Source: Pyropia yezoensis (Eukaryota; Rhodophyta; Bangiophyceae; Bangiales; Bangiaceae). Taken from it: 64,000 nucleotides of DNA. This document shows positions 21,462 through 31,674 of this stretch, piece by piece. The stretch covers positions 2,610,590 to 2,674,589 of the forward strand of contig CM020619.1 of NCBI GenBank assembly GCA_009829735.1, given 5' to 3'. The notes under the pieces were generated by a model. The model saw only the letters and a list, made by a program, of their open reading frames with translations, ran no database searches and was not told the DNA's origin. The position numbers were made by a program, and so were the translations under genes. The number at the start of each line of letters is the position of its first letter. Positions within the stretch are counted from its first letter, which is position 1.

Positions 21462-23312
21462 ATGACGGACGAGGACTCTCGAAAGGACCCCGTCCCCGCG
21501 TCAGTCGGGGAGAAGCGGCGACAGTACACCATCCTGCGGTCGGCCCATCTTGGATCGGGCCACTTTGGCGATGTGTTTATGGGCACCCACACCCTCACCG
21601 GCCAGAAGGTGGCCGTGAAGCTGGAGCACCGCTCTGGCTCCATTGCTCGACGCGAGTGGGAGGTGATGCGTGCCATGGAGGGGGATGGGGCGCCCAAAGT
21701 GCACTTCACAGGCCTTCACGGCCGCTACTACGTGATGGTCATGGACCTGCTCGGCCCGACGTTGCAGCGGTTACTCGAGTCCCGCCCCTCACGGCGGCTG
21801 CCATGGGATACGGTTGCCATCATCGGCGCCAAGTGTACGGAGCTGTTGCGGAAGCTGCATTGCCGCGGGTACGTGCATGGGGACGTCAAGCCGGAGAACT
21901 TTCTCTGCTCTTTTACGGACGGTGCCCCTCCCGACGTGCGGCAAGGCCTCCACATGGTGGACCTGGGCCTTGCGTCCAAGTGGCGGGACCCGACGCGCCC
22001 CAATTGCCATATTGCGTATGGTCAGCGGGTGGACCACTTTAGTGGCACCGTGCGGTACGCGTCGGTGAACGCGCACCTGGGACGGTGGCTTTCGCGGCGG
22101 GACGACCTCGAGTCCCTCGGGTACATGCTGTTGTATCTCTACCACGGGTCGTTGCCGTGGCAGGGCTACAATGGGGACGACAAGAACATGCAGGTTTGCG
22201 AGACCAAGGGCCGCCTCACTGTCGACGCCATGTGCCGCGGCGCCCCTGAGGTCCTCCAGTACTTCCTTGCCTACGTGAGGGGCATGGCATTTGAAGAGAC
22301 TCCCGACTACGACTACCTCTTTTTGCTTTGCTCGCAAGGCTCAAAGGGCCTTGCCGCCGTTGAGCGGCTGCTGGCAGAGCAAGACAAGGGCGACGTTGAG
22401 AATGGAAAGACGACCACCACCGCAGCGGCAGCAGCAGCGGCGGAAGGTGGCATCGCAGTGGTTGTCGGCTCCAAGCGCAAGGCGCCCGACTCGGGGGGTG
22501 CCGGCGGCGGCGCGCTGTCACCCACGGCCAAGCGACACAAGGTGGTGGTCCCGAAGAAGATCAAGACCCACCAGTGGATCATTGTGTCCACATCTGCACG
22601 CACCGGCAACAGCCCCCACACCCAGTGCTATACGAGCCACACCAGCTACCAAAACCTTGTTAAGGAGGTGGAGAAGAAGTGGGCGCAGGGCATGCGGATC
22701 ACGAGCCTCAACTTTGAGGGCAGCATGTGGACCGCGGTGCTGAACGCGCGCTCTTCAGGTCTGACGGAGCAGGCCTTGCACTACTGCCCTGACTCGGAGT
22801 TCCCGCGGGACTGGGTGCGGCAGAAGTGGGACGATGGCTTCTTCATCACTTCAGTTGCGGGCAACAACAACTGCTGGGGGGTGGTGTGCTCCACCATGAT
22901 GCGCGGCCGCAAGTTTAAGCAGCAGAGCTACATTGTGTCGTCCACCTTCCCGTCCAAGTGGGTGAGCGAGAAGTGGTCGTCGGGCTACTACATCACCGCC
23001 ATTGCCACGCAAGGCCGCTACCAACAGCAGTGGTGTGTCGTCATGTCCCGCGGTGCTGCCTTCAAGGAACAGTGTGTGGAGCTGGACTTTGAGTACCCGT
23101 CCGAGAGCATCCACGCGCGCTGGGACGAGAACTACATGATCACCGCTGTGGCTTGCACCTCTGAGCAGTGCGCTTTTGTGCTAAGCAGAGGACACTGCGT
23201 CGGTGAGGAGCAGCGCTGTACGCGCACAAGCCACGGGCCGCTGCACAAGATACGGGAGGACTGGCAAGACTCCCTGTACGTCACCGCTCTGGCCTGGGGG
23301 CGGGTTGCCTAG
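21462..23312 (+). CDS. Casein kinase 1 family protein, MUT9-like/AEL type
   Basis: A Ser/Thr protein kinase of 616 residues in one exon; the ATG has a strong context (caccATGacg). The glycine loop LGSGHFGDVF is at 30-39 and the ATP lysine is K53 in VAVKLE. The catalytic loop is HGDVKPEN at 139-146, with Gly in place of the usual Arg, and the metal motif is D167-L-G rather than DFG. HGD and DLG, together with GTVRYASVNAHLG and SRRDDLESLGYML, are typical of the plant and green algal MUT9-like kinases, which phosphorylate histones and light or ABA signalling proteins in the nucleus. A linker with basic nuclear-localisation-like segments (KRKAP, KRHK) leads to a 250-residue C-terminal domain of repeated W-Y-ITA units like DUF7477 of the plant homologues. 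Full length, no truncation. Confidence 0.92.
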   Translation: MTDEDSRKDPVPASVGEKRRQYTILRSAHLGSGHFGDVFMGTHTLTGQKVAVKLEHRSGSIARREWEVMRAMEGDGAPKVHFTGLHGRYYVMVMDLLGPTLQRLLESRPSRRLPWDTVAIIGAKCTELLRKLHCRGYVHGDVKPENFLCSFTDGAPPDVRQGLHMVDLGLASKWRDPTRPNCHIAYGQRVDHFSGTVRYASVNAHLGRWLSRRDDLESLGYMLLYLYHGSLPWQGYNGDDKNMQVCETKGRLTVDAMCRGAPEVLQYFLAYVRGMAFEETPDYDYLFLLCSQGSKGLAAVERLLAEQDKGDVENGKTTTTAAAAAAAEGGIAVVVGSKRKAPDSGGAGGGALSPTAKRHKVVVPKKIKTHQWIIVSTSARTGNSPHTQCYTSHTSYQNLVKEVEKKWAQGMRITSLNFEGSMWTAVLNARSSGLTEQALHYCPDSEFPRDWVRQKWDDGFFITSVAGNNNCWGVVCSTMMRGRKFKQQSYIVSSTFPSKWVSEKWSSGYYITAIATQGRYQQQWCVVMSRGAAFKEQCVELDFEYPSESIHARWDENYMITAVACTSEQCAFVLSRGHCVGEEQRCTRTSHGPLHKIREDWQDSLYVTALAWGRVA

Positions 23313-25440
23313 GAGGGGGTGGAGTTTGGTGCGGTTTGTGGGCCGCGTTGTGGGTTTTCTTGTTTCTTCTTTTCCCCCTTGCGCCTTCTGTGTATATGTC
23401 GTCTATCCTTTATCTTTCGCTCCTGTCGTGTTCAATGGGTCAAGTTGTTTATCGTGGACGCTGCAGCGCCAGCAAAGCTCATTGCTGCAGTTTGTTTGCT
23501 GCGTGCATCGACATGTGTTCTGCCCAGGCGCGGCCAGAACATCACCGGGTTAGCTGACGGTCTGTCCACGATCCAGTAGTCTTGTGTGCAAGGCTAGCTG
23601 AGAATGGCCGCTCATCCTTCGGGGTAAGCCTTTGGGGCACGGCACGCTGCGTGCGCGCAGTACACCTCTGCATTCTTCGACTTCGAGTCGCTCTGCACCT
23701 AGCGATTGCGACGCCGCTCTCGCCTCTGCGCTCCCGTCGTCGCCCTGCAGTCTTTGATAGGACGGAGCGAGGTGCGAGTGACGAGGCCTGGATCCTAGCA
23801 TCGATGCAGCGCCTCTGGGGTCAATTGCACACACGTCGTTCGCCGCGGTGGAGCCGAGCCTGGCGACCGTCTCTGTTGTACCTGATCCACGTGCGACCGT
23901 CTGTGGGCACGGGCGTGGCGTGCGAGCACTGGGCGGGCGGCTGCGACGCATACCCTTTCGACGCGGCGGGCAGAGTGCACGTGGGCCTGGTGGGTCTTCT
24001 CTACGTGCTTTCCGCTGCGGCCAGCGACGAGCGCTGCCGCTGTGATTGACGAGCGCTTTCCCGCGCCTCGCGCGGCACCGCCTCGCGCGGCACAGTCGGC
24101 TGCCAGTGACGGACAAGGTCGCGGTGGAGGCGGTGGCACCTAGCGGGGCGGGGTCGCGTCAGGGACGGAGGCCGGCGAGCGCTTTAATGCTTGCAACGTG
24201 CTGGCACACCTCCGTCTTTGCTGCCACCGCCGCCGTTGCTACCATCGCCGCCGTCGCTGTCACCGCCGCCGTCACTGCCAGGGCCGCGCGTCACCTGTGG
24301 CTGCCATCGCTACCGCCGCCGTCGCCGCTAGGACAGGGCGGTGGCCGCTCTTGTCTCTGTCCTGTCGGCCGCGTGGCATGGGCGTTGCCACCACAGCGGT
24401 GCGGCGGCCACGGTGGCTGTTGGTCAAGGCGCGGGGGGTGGAGATTTGGGAGGAGAGGGCGTTGGCTTGGCGCGGGGGTGAAGGAGGAGTGTGGGAGGAG
24501 GGGCGGGGGGGGGGTGGGTGGCGGGACGTGCGACGCCATCGTGCTCCCCCTCCCGTGCCCTCGCCGCCACCGACGCGGTTTGGGTGGCCCTTGCCACCGC
24601 GGGCGTCCCATGGTTGCTACGGCAGTCGGGCGTGGCGGTGGAGGGGGAAGGGAGCAGGCATACGTGGGCTGGCGGCCTGGGGAAGGGGAGGGGAGGGGGT
24701 GGGGGAGTGGGGGGCGATGAGGGACGTCGTCACCCGTTGTGGCGGTGGGGACCACACAGCCATATGGATTAGAATAGATTCTCAGGGCGGCGGCGGACCT
24801 CTGCCGCCCCACCCGTTGCTACCGCACCCATTTTGTTTACTCCCGCCGCCACCCCCCCGCTCGCCTTTCACCTGTCCGGTGAAGGTGACGCCACCCCTCC
24901 CTCCCCGACCCCCTTCCCTCCCCCTCAGACCCCCAACTTTCCGCGACTCCGACCACCGCAAGCGTGGCCCAAAAGTGGCTCCCATAGTGTCCCGCGTGAC
25001 GGAGGAATGCCTCGCCATAGGGAACACTTGCAGGGATAGGGGAGAACATGCATCGATCGTGGGACCTGCGGGGGTCCCTCCCGCCGCCGTCCTGCCCCTC
25101 TGCCACCACGAACGCGGACAGCGGCGCCACCCGGCGTCGCAACCCCGGCCGCATTGGCACATGGGCGGCCAGGGGACTGGACGGCTTAGCGGGGGGGCCC
25201 ACAACGGGACCACCCCCTCGCGAACCGGCGCCAATGCCTCTGGGCTAAACCGTCGTATGAGCGCCGGCACCCCCCCCCCTTGAGACACGTGGGTGGGAAC
25301 AATAAAAGGAAAAAACAAAACTAAGGCCGCCCGCACGGCGGGCTGGCTGGTGGACGGGCGCCGCTGCACCCTGTCCCCCCTGCCCTCACCTACCCCCACA
25401 TTCCACCCCCACCCTCGTGAACACCCATCACTGCAGCGGT
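23313..25440. other. Intergenic between convergent genes, no supported gene
   Basis: T-rich sequence right after the kinase stop (about 23350-23430) fits its 3' UTR. Downstream is GC-rich sequence with short GCC-type repeats (about 24230-24320). Open frames on both strands show no domains. An aataaaaggaaaaaac stretch at about 25300 is the only polyadenylation-like signal, on the plus strand. Confidence 0.4.
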
Positions 25441-26970
25441 TTAGTAGCGCCGCACGCAGGTGTGCGAGTAGGAGTTACACGCCAGCCCCGGCGCACACGT
25501 CCAGCATGGGTCGGTGCACTTCTTGCCGACCCCCATCATCTTGACACACGAAAGCACCCCCTTGTTGTTCTTGGCACACCGAGTCCCCGCCTGGCAGCGG
25601 CCGAGGATGCCGGGACCGCACTTCTGGCACTGGCGGATGATGGGCAGCTCGCAAGTCCCACGACGCCCGCACTTGAGCCCGCTGGCGCACGTCCAGCACG
25701 GGTCCGTGCACTTCTTGCCGACGCCCATCGCCTTGACACACGAAAGTACCCCCTTGTTATTCTTGGCACACCGAGTCCCCGCCTGGCAGCGGCCGAGGAT
25801 GCCGGGACCGCACTTCTGGCACTGGCGGATGATGGGCAGCTCGCAAGTCCCACGACGCCCGCACTTGAGCCCGCTGGCGCACGTCCAGCACGGGTCCGTG
25901 CACTTCTTGCCGACGCCCATCGCCTTGACACACGAAAGCACCCCCTTGTTATTCTTGGCACACCGAGTCCCCGCCTGGCAGCGGCCGAGGATGCCGGGAC
26001 CGCACTTCTGGCACTGGCGGATGATGGGCAGCTCGCAAGTCCCACGACGCCCGCACTTGAGCCCGCTGGCGCACGTCCAGCACGGGTCCGTGCACTTCTT
26101 GCCGACGCCCATCGCCTTGACACACGAAAGTACCCCCTTGTTATTCTTGGCACACCGAGTCCCCGCCTGGCAGCGGCCGAGGATGCCGGGACCGCACTTC
26201 TGGCACTGGCGGATGATGGGCAGCTCGCAAGTCCCACGACGCCCGCACTTGAGCCCGCTGGCGCACGTCCAGCACGGGTCCGTGCACTTCTTGCCGACGC
26301 CCATCGCCTTGACACACGAAAGCACCCCCTTGTTATTCTTGGCACACCGAGTCCCCGCCTGGCAGCGGCCGAGGATGCCGGGACCGCACTTCTGGCACTG
26401 GCGGATGATGGGCAGCTCGCAAGTCCCACGACGCCCGCACTTGAGCCCGCTGGCGCACGTCCAGCACGGGTCCGTGCACTTCTTGCCGACGCCCATCGCC
26501 TTGACACACGAAAGTACCCCCTTGTTATTCTTGGCACACCGAGTCCCCGCCTGGCAGCGGCCGAGGATGCCGGGACCGCACTTCTGGCACTGGCGGATGA
26601 TGGGCAGCTCGCAAGTCCCACGACGCCCGCACTTGAGCCCGCTGGCGCACGTCCAGCACGGGTCCGTGCACTTCTTGCCGACGCCCATCGCCTTGACACA
26701 CGAAAGCACCCCCTTGTTATTCTTGGCACACCGAGTCCCCGCCTGGCACCGCCCGCGAATGCCGTAGCCGCAACGGTGGCACTGGCGGATGGTAGGCACC
26801 TCGCAGGTACCACGCCGGCCGCACGTCAGCCCCCGCGAGCAAGTCCAGCACGGGGCGGTACAGCGCTTCCCGACGCCCACGGGCGCGACGCACGTAAAGG
26901 CGCCCTTCGAAATTTTGGCACACACCGTGCCGCGTGTGCAGCGGCCCCGGACGTACGGCCCACACCGGTG
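25441..26970 (-). repeat. 192-bp tandem repeat with 384-bp higher-order unit
   Basis: The same landmark (gcacttctgg on the plus strand) recurs at 25618, 25810, 26002, 26194, 26386 and 26578, exactly 192 bases apart. One position alternates C and T between successive copies (gaaagcacccc then gaaagtacccc), so the true recent unit is a 384-bp dimer. Two further diverged copies lie at the right end. Confidence 0.92.
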
Positions 26971-27315
26971 ACAGCGGCCAATGATGCGGAAGTACCAGCG
27001 GCTGCCGCCCGCAACAAGGTCGACTGGGGAAGCGGCGGGGGCAACAGCGGTGGTGGGCATTGCGGCTGCAGCGGCGGCGGCGGGGCCGGCCGCCTCCACC
27101 GCGGTGGCAACGACGGCGGCAGGTTTCGCGGCCGCAACAGCAGCAGCGACCACGGCAGGAAGGCTCGCCACCACGTTGACCGCGGCGGCCGCAGGGGCTG
27201 CAGCAGCCTCGACGGCCGCAGCGGCGCCCACCGTGGAGGGGCTGGCCACCACCATGGCCATGGTAGCGACGGCAGCCGCGGCCGCGGCCACAACCAGCCG
27301 CATCGGGGGCGCCAT
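25441..27315 (-). CDS. Secreted Cys-rich protein of eight 64-residue repeats
   Basis: Family not recognised. Reading from the ATG at 27315 gives 624 residues. A signal peptide (MAPPMRLVVAAAAAAVATM onward, ending near residue 30) is followed by about 80 Ala-rich residues. Eight tandem units then fill the rest, each with ten cysteines in the pattern C-x2-C, GRC, GTxC, SC, KC, PC, TC, KC, TC; a typical stretch is GKKCTDPCWTCASGLKCG. Two N-terminal copies are divergent and the last six are nearly identical, with an exact 192-bp DNA period. Ten cysteines per unit suggest dense disulfide bonding, so a cell-wall or extracellular matrix protein is likely. An in-frame start at 27558 would hide the signal peptide, so 27315 is preferred. 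Long open frames on the opposite strand here arise only because the period is a multiple of three. Confidence 0.8.
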   Translation of the reverse strand: MAPPMRLVVAAAAAAVATMAMVVASPSTVGAAAAVEAAAAPAAAAVNVVASLPAVVAAAVAAAKPAAVVATAVEAAGPAAAAAAAMPTTAVAPAASPVDLVAGGSRWYFRIIGRCHRCGPYVRGRCTRGTVCAKISKGAFTCVAPVGVGKRCTAPCWTCSRGLTCGRRGTCEVPTIRQCHRCGYGIRGRCQAGTRCAKNNKGVLSCVKAMGVGKKCTDPCWTCASGLKCGRRGTCELPIIRQCQKCGPGILGRCQAGTRCAKNNKGVLSCVKAMGVGKKCTDPCWTCASGLKCGRRGTCELPIIRQCQKCGPGILGRCQAGTRCAKNNKGVLSCVKAMGVGKKCTDPCWTCASGLKCGRRGTCELPIIRQCQKCGPGILGRCQAGTRCAKNNKGVLSCVKAMGVGKKCTDPCWTCASGLKCGRRGTCELPIIRQCQKCGPGILGRCQAGTRCAKNNKGVLSCVKAMGVGKKCTDPCWTCASGLKCGRRGTCELPIIRQCQKCGPGILGRCQAGTRCAKNNKGVLSCVKAMGVGKKCTDPCWTCASGLKCGRRGTCELPIIRQCQKCGPGILGRCQAGTRCAKNNKGVLSCVKMMGVGKKCTDPCWTCAPGLACNSYSHTCVRRY

Positions 27316-30300
27316 TAGGAAGAGGTGCGACGGTCGGGGGTGAGCTCCGCGGGGCGGGGGGAAGAACGGAAGGCGGGAGAGGGGGTGGAGTCGACGAGGA
27401 AAAGGAACCCCAGAGGTGGTCGGCCGGCGCTTGGAAGGAACAGTCGAAGGCTGGGTGATGAGGAGTAGACGCGCCCCCCATCCACGCTCGACAGGTGCGG
27501 CTCTTGTACCCGCGGCGGCCCCCCCACCCCTCTCCTCCCGCTCCCCCTCAACCGCCACGAGCAGACACGCACCCGCGAGGCGGCCCCATCGTCAGGGCGC
27601 CCACCCACCCCCGCCGTGCCACACCGCCGCTACCGGGGGAGAGAAGAGCTGCGGGCCCAACCGGGCGCGCGCCGCGATGCATCCCCCCCGGCCCTCCCCG
27701 GCCGCCACCCTCCCTCCCCGATGGCGGCGGCGCCGGCACGTTTGCACTCCCGCCGCCGCCGCCACTGCCGTCGCGTCTGCTGCCGCGACCGCCGCCCCAC
27801 CGCCGCCGCCGCCGTCGCCGCAGCCGCCGCTGCCGCTGCTGCCGCTGCCAGCTGGACAGCGGCGGGCGTGCACTCGCCGCCGCTGCCGCCTTCGCGGCCA
27901 CGGCCTCCCGTGCCCCTAGCCGGCGCAAGCCGGGCAGCGGAAGTGCACTCACACCCCCGCCGCCGACACCGCTACCGCCACTGCCATCGTCCGTACCGAC
28001 GGCGCGAGGCAGGAGAAGGGCGGGGCCGCCGTGAACGCTGGTCGCCGCCGCCGTCGCCCCTACTGCCGGCAGCGTGTCCCCCACTGGGGTCGACCGCGCG
28101 GATGGGTGGCCGCCGCCAGTGGGGGCCAATCGGTTGGGCGCGGGTGGGGAATCGGTGCCGGGGAGGGGGGGGGGGAAGGCGACGCACGACCGCCCCAGCC
28201 GCAGCGGGGTAACGGCGATGGCAGTGGCGGCGGAGGTGGCGGTGGTGGTGCGGCCGTGGCCAGCATTCATGACGTCATAGTGGCAAATGCGGAGAGGGGG
28301 GGGACTCGCGGAGGGGAACGCGGCAAACCCCCCCCGGCACGGCAGCGCGCACACCTCGTCTGCCTTAGCCCCCCGTGATCCCGTGCCACACGGGCCCGCG
28401 GGGGCGTTCGGCTCAACGCAAAACGTCAATGATTACGCCGGGCCCAGCCAAGTCACCATCGGTGACGTCAGCGCAGTTTCCGCACCAAGTGCAGGCGCTA
28501 GCTAGCACCACTCGCCCGCCCGCCCGCCCCCCACGCGGGATTGCTTGGATGCACGCTTCCCCCGCTCGTGGGTACCACACATACTGGCGGCGCACAAAAT
28601 TTCCCCATGGCGATGCTCTTCGTTCGGAACACAATAACCCCCCCGACGGCAACGTCCTTGCAGACGACCAGCTGCGTCGTCCCCTTTGGATGGGTTACCC
28701 ACCCCCTCACTCTGGTTGCGCCGCGGTCGGCGGGGGGAGCCGCTACCCGCTCCTTCCCCCCCCGCCGACCCTACCCCACCTTCCGCCACCGCAGGAACCA
28801 CCCCTGCCAGGCGACTTCCCTTGGCGACTGCCGCTGGTGGCAGTGGCCGGCGGCGGCGGCAGTGGCAACCGCCCTCCCCGGGCTGGGGACGAGCACAAAC
28901 CCCGGTTGCGGGTGCGAGATGAGGATGCCGTGGAGAGAGAAAAAAAAAAAAAAGGCGCCTCTTGTGGCTACAGTAAAAAGGCGGGGACGCAAGACGCGCC
29001 AGGGGGGAACTCTGCGTGCGTCTCATTCAAAGCGAACGGTGGCAGCGGTCAGGGCCGACCAATGCGGTGGCCGCGGAACCAGCGGTGGCAGCGACGAGTA
29101 TCATCGGCAGCAGTTGCAGCTTTGGCGGCGAAGGCGGCGGCGGCAACAGCCGCGGCAGCGGCAGAAGAAGCCGCAACAGCAGCAGTAGTAGCAGCAGCAG
29201 CAGCAACAACAGCAGTGGTGGCGACCATTACGAAACGGAATAAATAGAGAAGGAAGCGGGGAGCGCGTAAAGCCGTCGCGCAGAGAGCGGCATCGAAGGC
29301 TCTACGGATATGTACAGTACATACGTCTGTGGACAAGGGCATCAAGCTGACGCAGCCCTAACTATAAAAGCGCACGCCCGCAGCGATCCCCTGCCCGTGT
29401 GTGCAAGCGCTTGCGTAATTTTGGACCCAAAATGTGGGCCAGCGGTAGCTGTGGGAGGGTGCGCAAAGCACGACGCAAGCATATTACAACGCTGAAGTGG
29501 GAAATCCGCGACGACGGTTTAGGGGGCACAGCGCAGCGTGCAAAGACGTCGGTCGGCCTACTGCTCGCCACGTGTAGAGTGTACACTGTACAGTACTGTA
29601 CTGTGCTTGTACAGGGCACCTAACCCAGTAATCAAAGTACTCCGGTGAGAAACACGCTCTTTTAATTCACGCTGTCGTTCCCGTGGAACCTTGTCAGTGG
29701 CCGTCGACGTCCAAAACGAAGACTGTCAGGCTCAATACCGCCTGATGGGCGCGGGCGCGGGTATATATGCACACAACGGGCTCTGAAATCAGCGAGCCAA
29801 TGGGCTGTGACATCAACCTAGCCTGGCAATATGAATGGTATTACGTGTTCGATCTTGAGCCATGGAAAGCTAGTTTGCGGCTCTCCTGGCTTTGCCCTTC
29901 CGGGCTGAGCCAACAGAATGCCAGAGCTAGGTCGGGGGGGTCGGGCGCATTCGGCAGTTTAGAAGACTTTGAAAGTGTTGGAAAGCTGACGCTCGAGCTT
30001 GAAACATCACACCATCGAAGGGGACTCTCTGTGGTAAACTACGTGAGGTGGGAGTTTCCTGAGCAATTCTGCCGCGAGTCAGAAGCTGTCACCCTCGGCC
30101 AGCGGCGCCAAGACCGCCTCATTCAAGTGGCGACCCCCATGCCACCGCCACCGCAACAGGAGCGTCTAGCCTGCACTGAGCTATGTCACACTGACACACG
30201 CTTCAGCCACCACGCAGCAAAGCACTCCCCTCGTCACCCGATATGCGGCTGGGCAGTGGTCTCCGCCGCCTCCGCCGGTCGCCGCAGGCGTCGGGACAGC

Positions 30301-30640
30301 TGAGCAATCACTCTCTACCTTTCCAAACGCCCCCGCAGGCAGCGACGCCGTCCCGTTTTCATCTCTTGGGAGGGTGGCGGGGGGGGTGGCAGTGAGGGCC
30401 GCCTCTCCCGCCCCCGCCACCACTCCGGCAATGCCGCCGGGGAATTGGCGACCATCAAACGGCACTCGCGGGCTGAGATTCGTTCTTTCAGTATCTCTAA
30501 GAGTATGCCCGCGTATCTTCCTCCGAAGCACACCAGCGAACGTTTTCCACCACTGGGGCGCCCATGGCTGGATCTGCACGCAGGCAGGGGGGGGGAGGAA
30601 TCGGGCGCGCTCGGGAGGCCACCTTGAGACGTCGCCCACG
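27316..30640. other. Intergenic, no supported gene
   Basis: The right flank of the Cys-rich gene probably contains its promoter. About 27700-27860 is GCC/CCG microsatellite-like, 28940-28954 is an A-run, and 29160-29215 is an AGC/AAC microsatellite. About 29570-29620 holds a nested palindromic gtacagtactgtac stretch. From 29300 to 30200 GC content falls. One 178-codon frame starts at 29767 directly on a tatatATG sequence, but it has no recognisable features. Confidence 0.35.
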
Positions 30641-30935
30641 TCGGCCCTTGACCTGGAAGCCGTCAAAGAGGGCCACCCCCCCCACGCGCACCACATCCGC
30701 CGACACGTCGGCGCCCTCAAAGCAGTTCGCCGCGGACAGGACGCGGTCGCCCCGGCCGCCGACGAGGGAGCCCCCACAGTAAAAGTCCACCCCGCTGGGG
30801 AGGAAGAACTTGGCCATAAACTCCCCCCCCCGCGCCGCCTCCCAGCCTGCCTGCACGCCGCCACCGCCGCCGCCGCCGCCGCGCACCCGGAAGACGCCCT
30901 TGCCTGCGCCTATGCCTCCAAGGTAGCACACAGGC
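30641..30935 (-). pseudogene. Relic of a trypsin-like (S1) serine protease
   Basis: The minus strand encodes the N-terminal half of a chymotrypsin-fold domain: LGGIGA resembling the IVGG activation end, then GGEFMAKFFLP, then FYCGGSLVGGRGDRVLSAANCF and VVRVGGVALFDGF. The order and spacing match the S1 family up to the strand after the catalytic histidine. The histidine itself (AAHC in active enzymes) is Asn here. I find no catalytic Asp and no GDSGG motif downstream, and the similarity ends near 30645. It is therefore a truncated or decayed copy, although an intron leading to a distant exon cannot be excluded. Confidence 0.5.
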
Positions 30936-31674
30936 CGGCGGCCTTCCCCGTCGGGTGGTGGGTCGAGGACCGCCGTCCAGCACGGACGGTGGAATCGAGC
31001 TCGAATGGCAGATTCTACTCGAAAATTATGTGGGTATTTAGATTGTCTTGAATTAGTTGTGAAAACTTGATAGCTGGTCATCCGTGCAATCAAGTTTCAA
31101 AATAGATCTGAAATCAAGCCGAACGCAGGTGAGTGCGTGGCACCCGGGCCGTAGGCCGCCCCACCACATGCCACTGCGTCACTATGTACCGAACAAAGAG
31201 TCGGCGTCCCAGAAACAATCGATTTCGACGCTCTGTGGCCACCAAGCGGGCCGACCGCGCGGTGCGCAGTCCCGTGGCCCCTCCTCCCCCATGAGCAGCG
31301 TCAACCGCCTGCATGCCCCCCCCCCCCCACCCTTCGCAAGCTCGCGGTGGCCCCGCCTCCCCCACCCCGCCTTCCGACGGGGGGAGGCGCCCTCCGCCGC
31401 CCGGCGGTGGCGCCGACGCGGCCTCGCCCCCGGCGACGACGCCGGCTGGTGTGGCGGTCGTGTGGCGCTGCCCCGCCCCCCCCAACGTCGTACCGGCGGT
31501 GGCCGCGGCGTCGGCGCCGCGGGTACGCGGCGGTCGTGCCCCGTCACCGCCGTCGGCGCCCGGCCCCCCCCCCCCCCCCCGCAACCGCAACCCTCCCCTG
31601 GCGGCGCCTCCGTGCTCCTCCCCCCCCTCCCCCCCACCCGTCCGCCGCGGCGTGGATCCCCAGCCCCCCCCCCA
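30936..31674. other. Intergenic, 5' flank of the coiled-coil gene
   Basis: An AT-rich patch at 31015-31115 is followed by C-rich sequence. The reading frame of the downstream gene is open through this stretch, but the only upstream ATGs lie in Arg/Pro-rich, coding-unlike sequence, so I treat it as promoter and 5' UTR. Confidence 0.35.

Noticed and set aside
25417..27318. Long plus-strand open frames (over 600 codons) opposite the Cys-rich repeat gene
   Set aside because: They exist because the 192-bp period keeps every frame open; the minus-strand frame has the signal peptide and the regular cysteines.
29767..30303. 178-codon frame starting on tatatATG
   Set aside because: Ordinary amino acid composition but no recognisable domain or homologue; could be chance in a lower-GC stretch.
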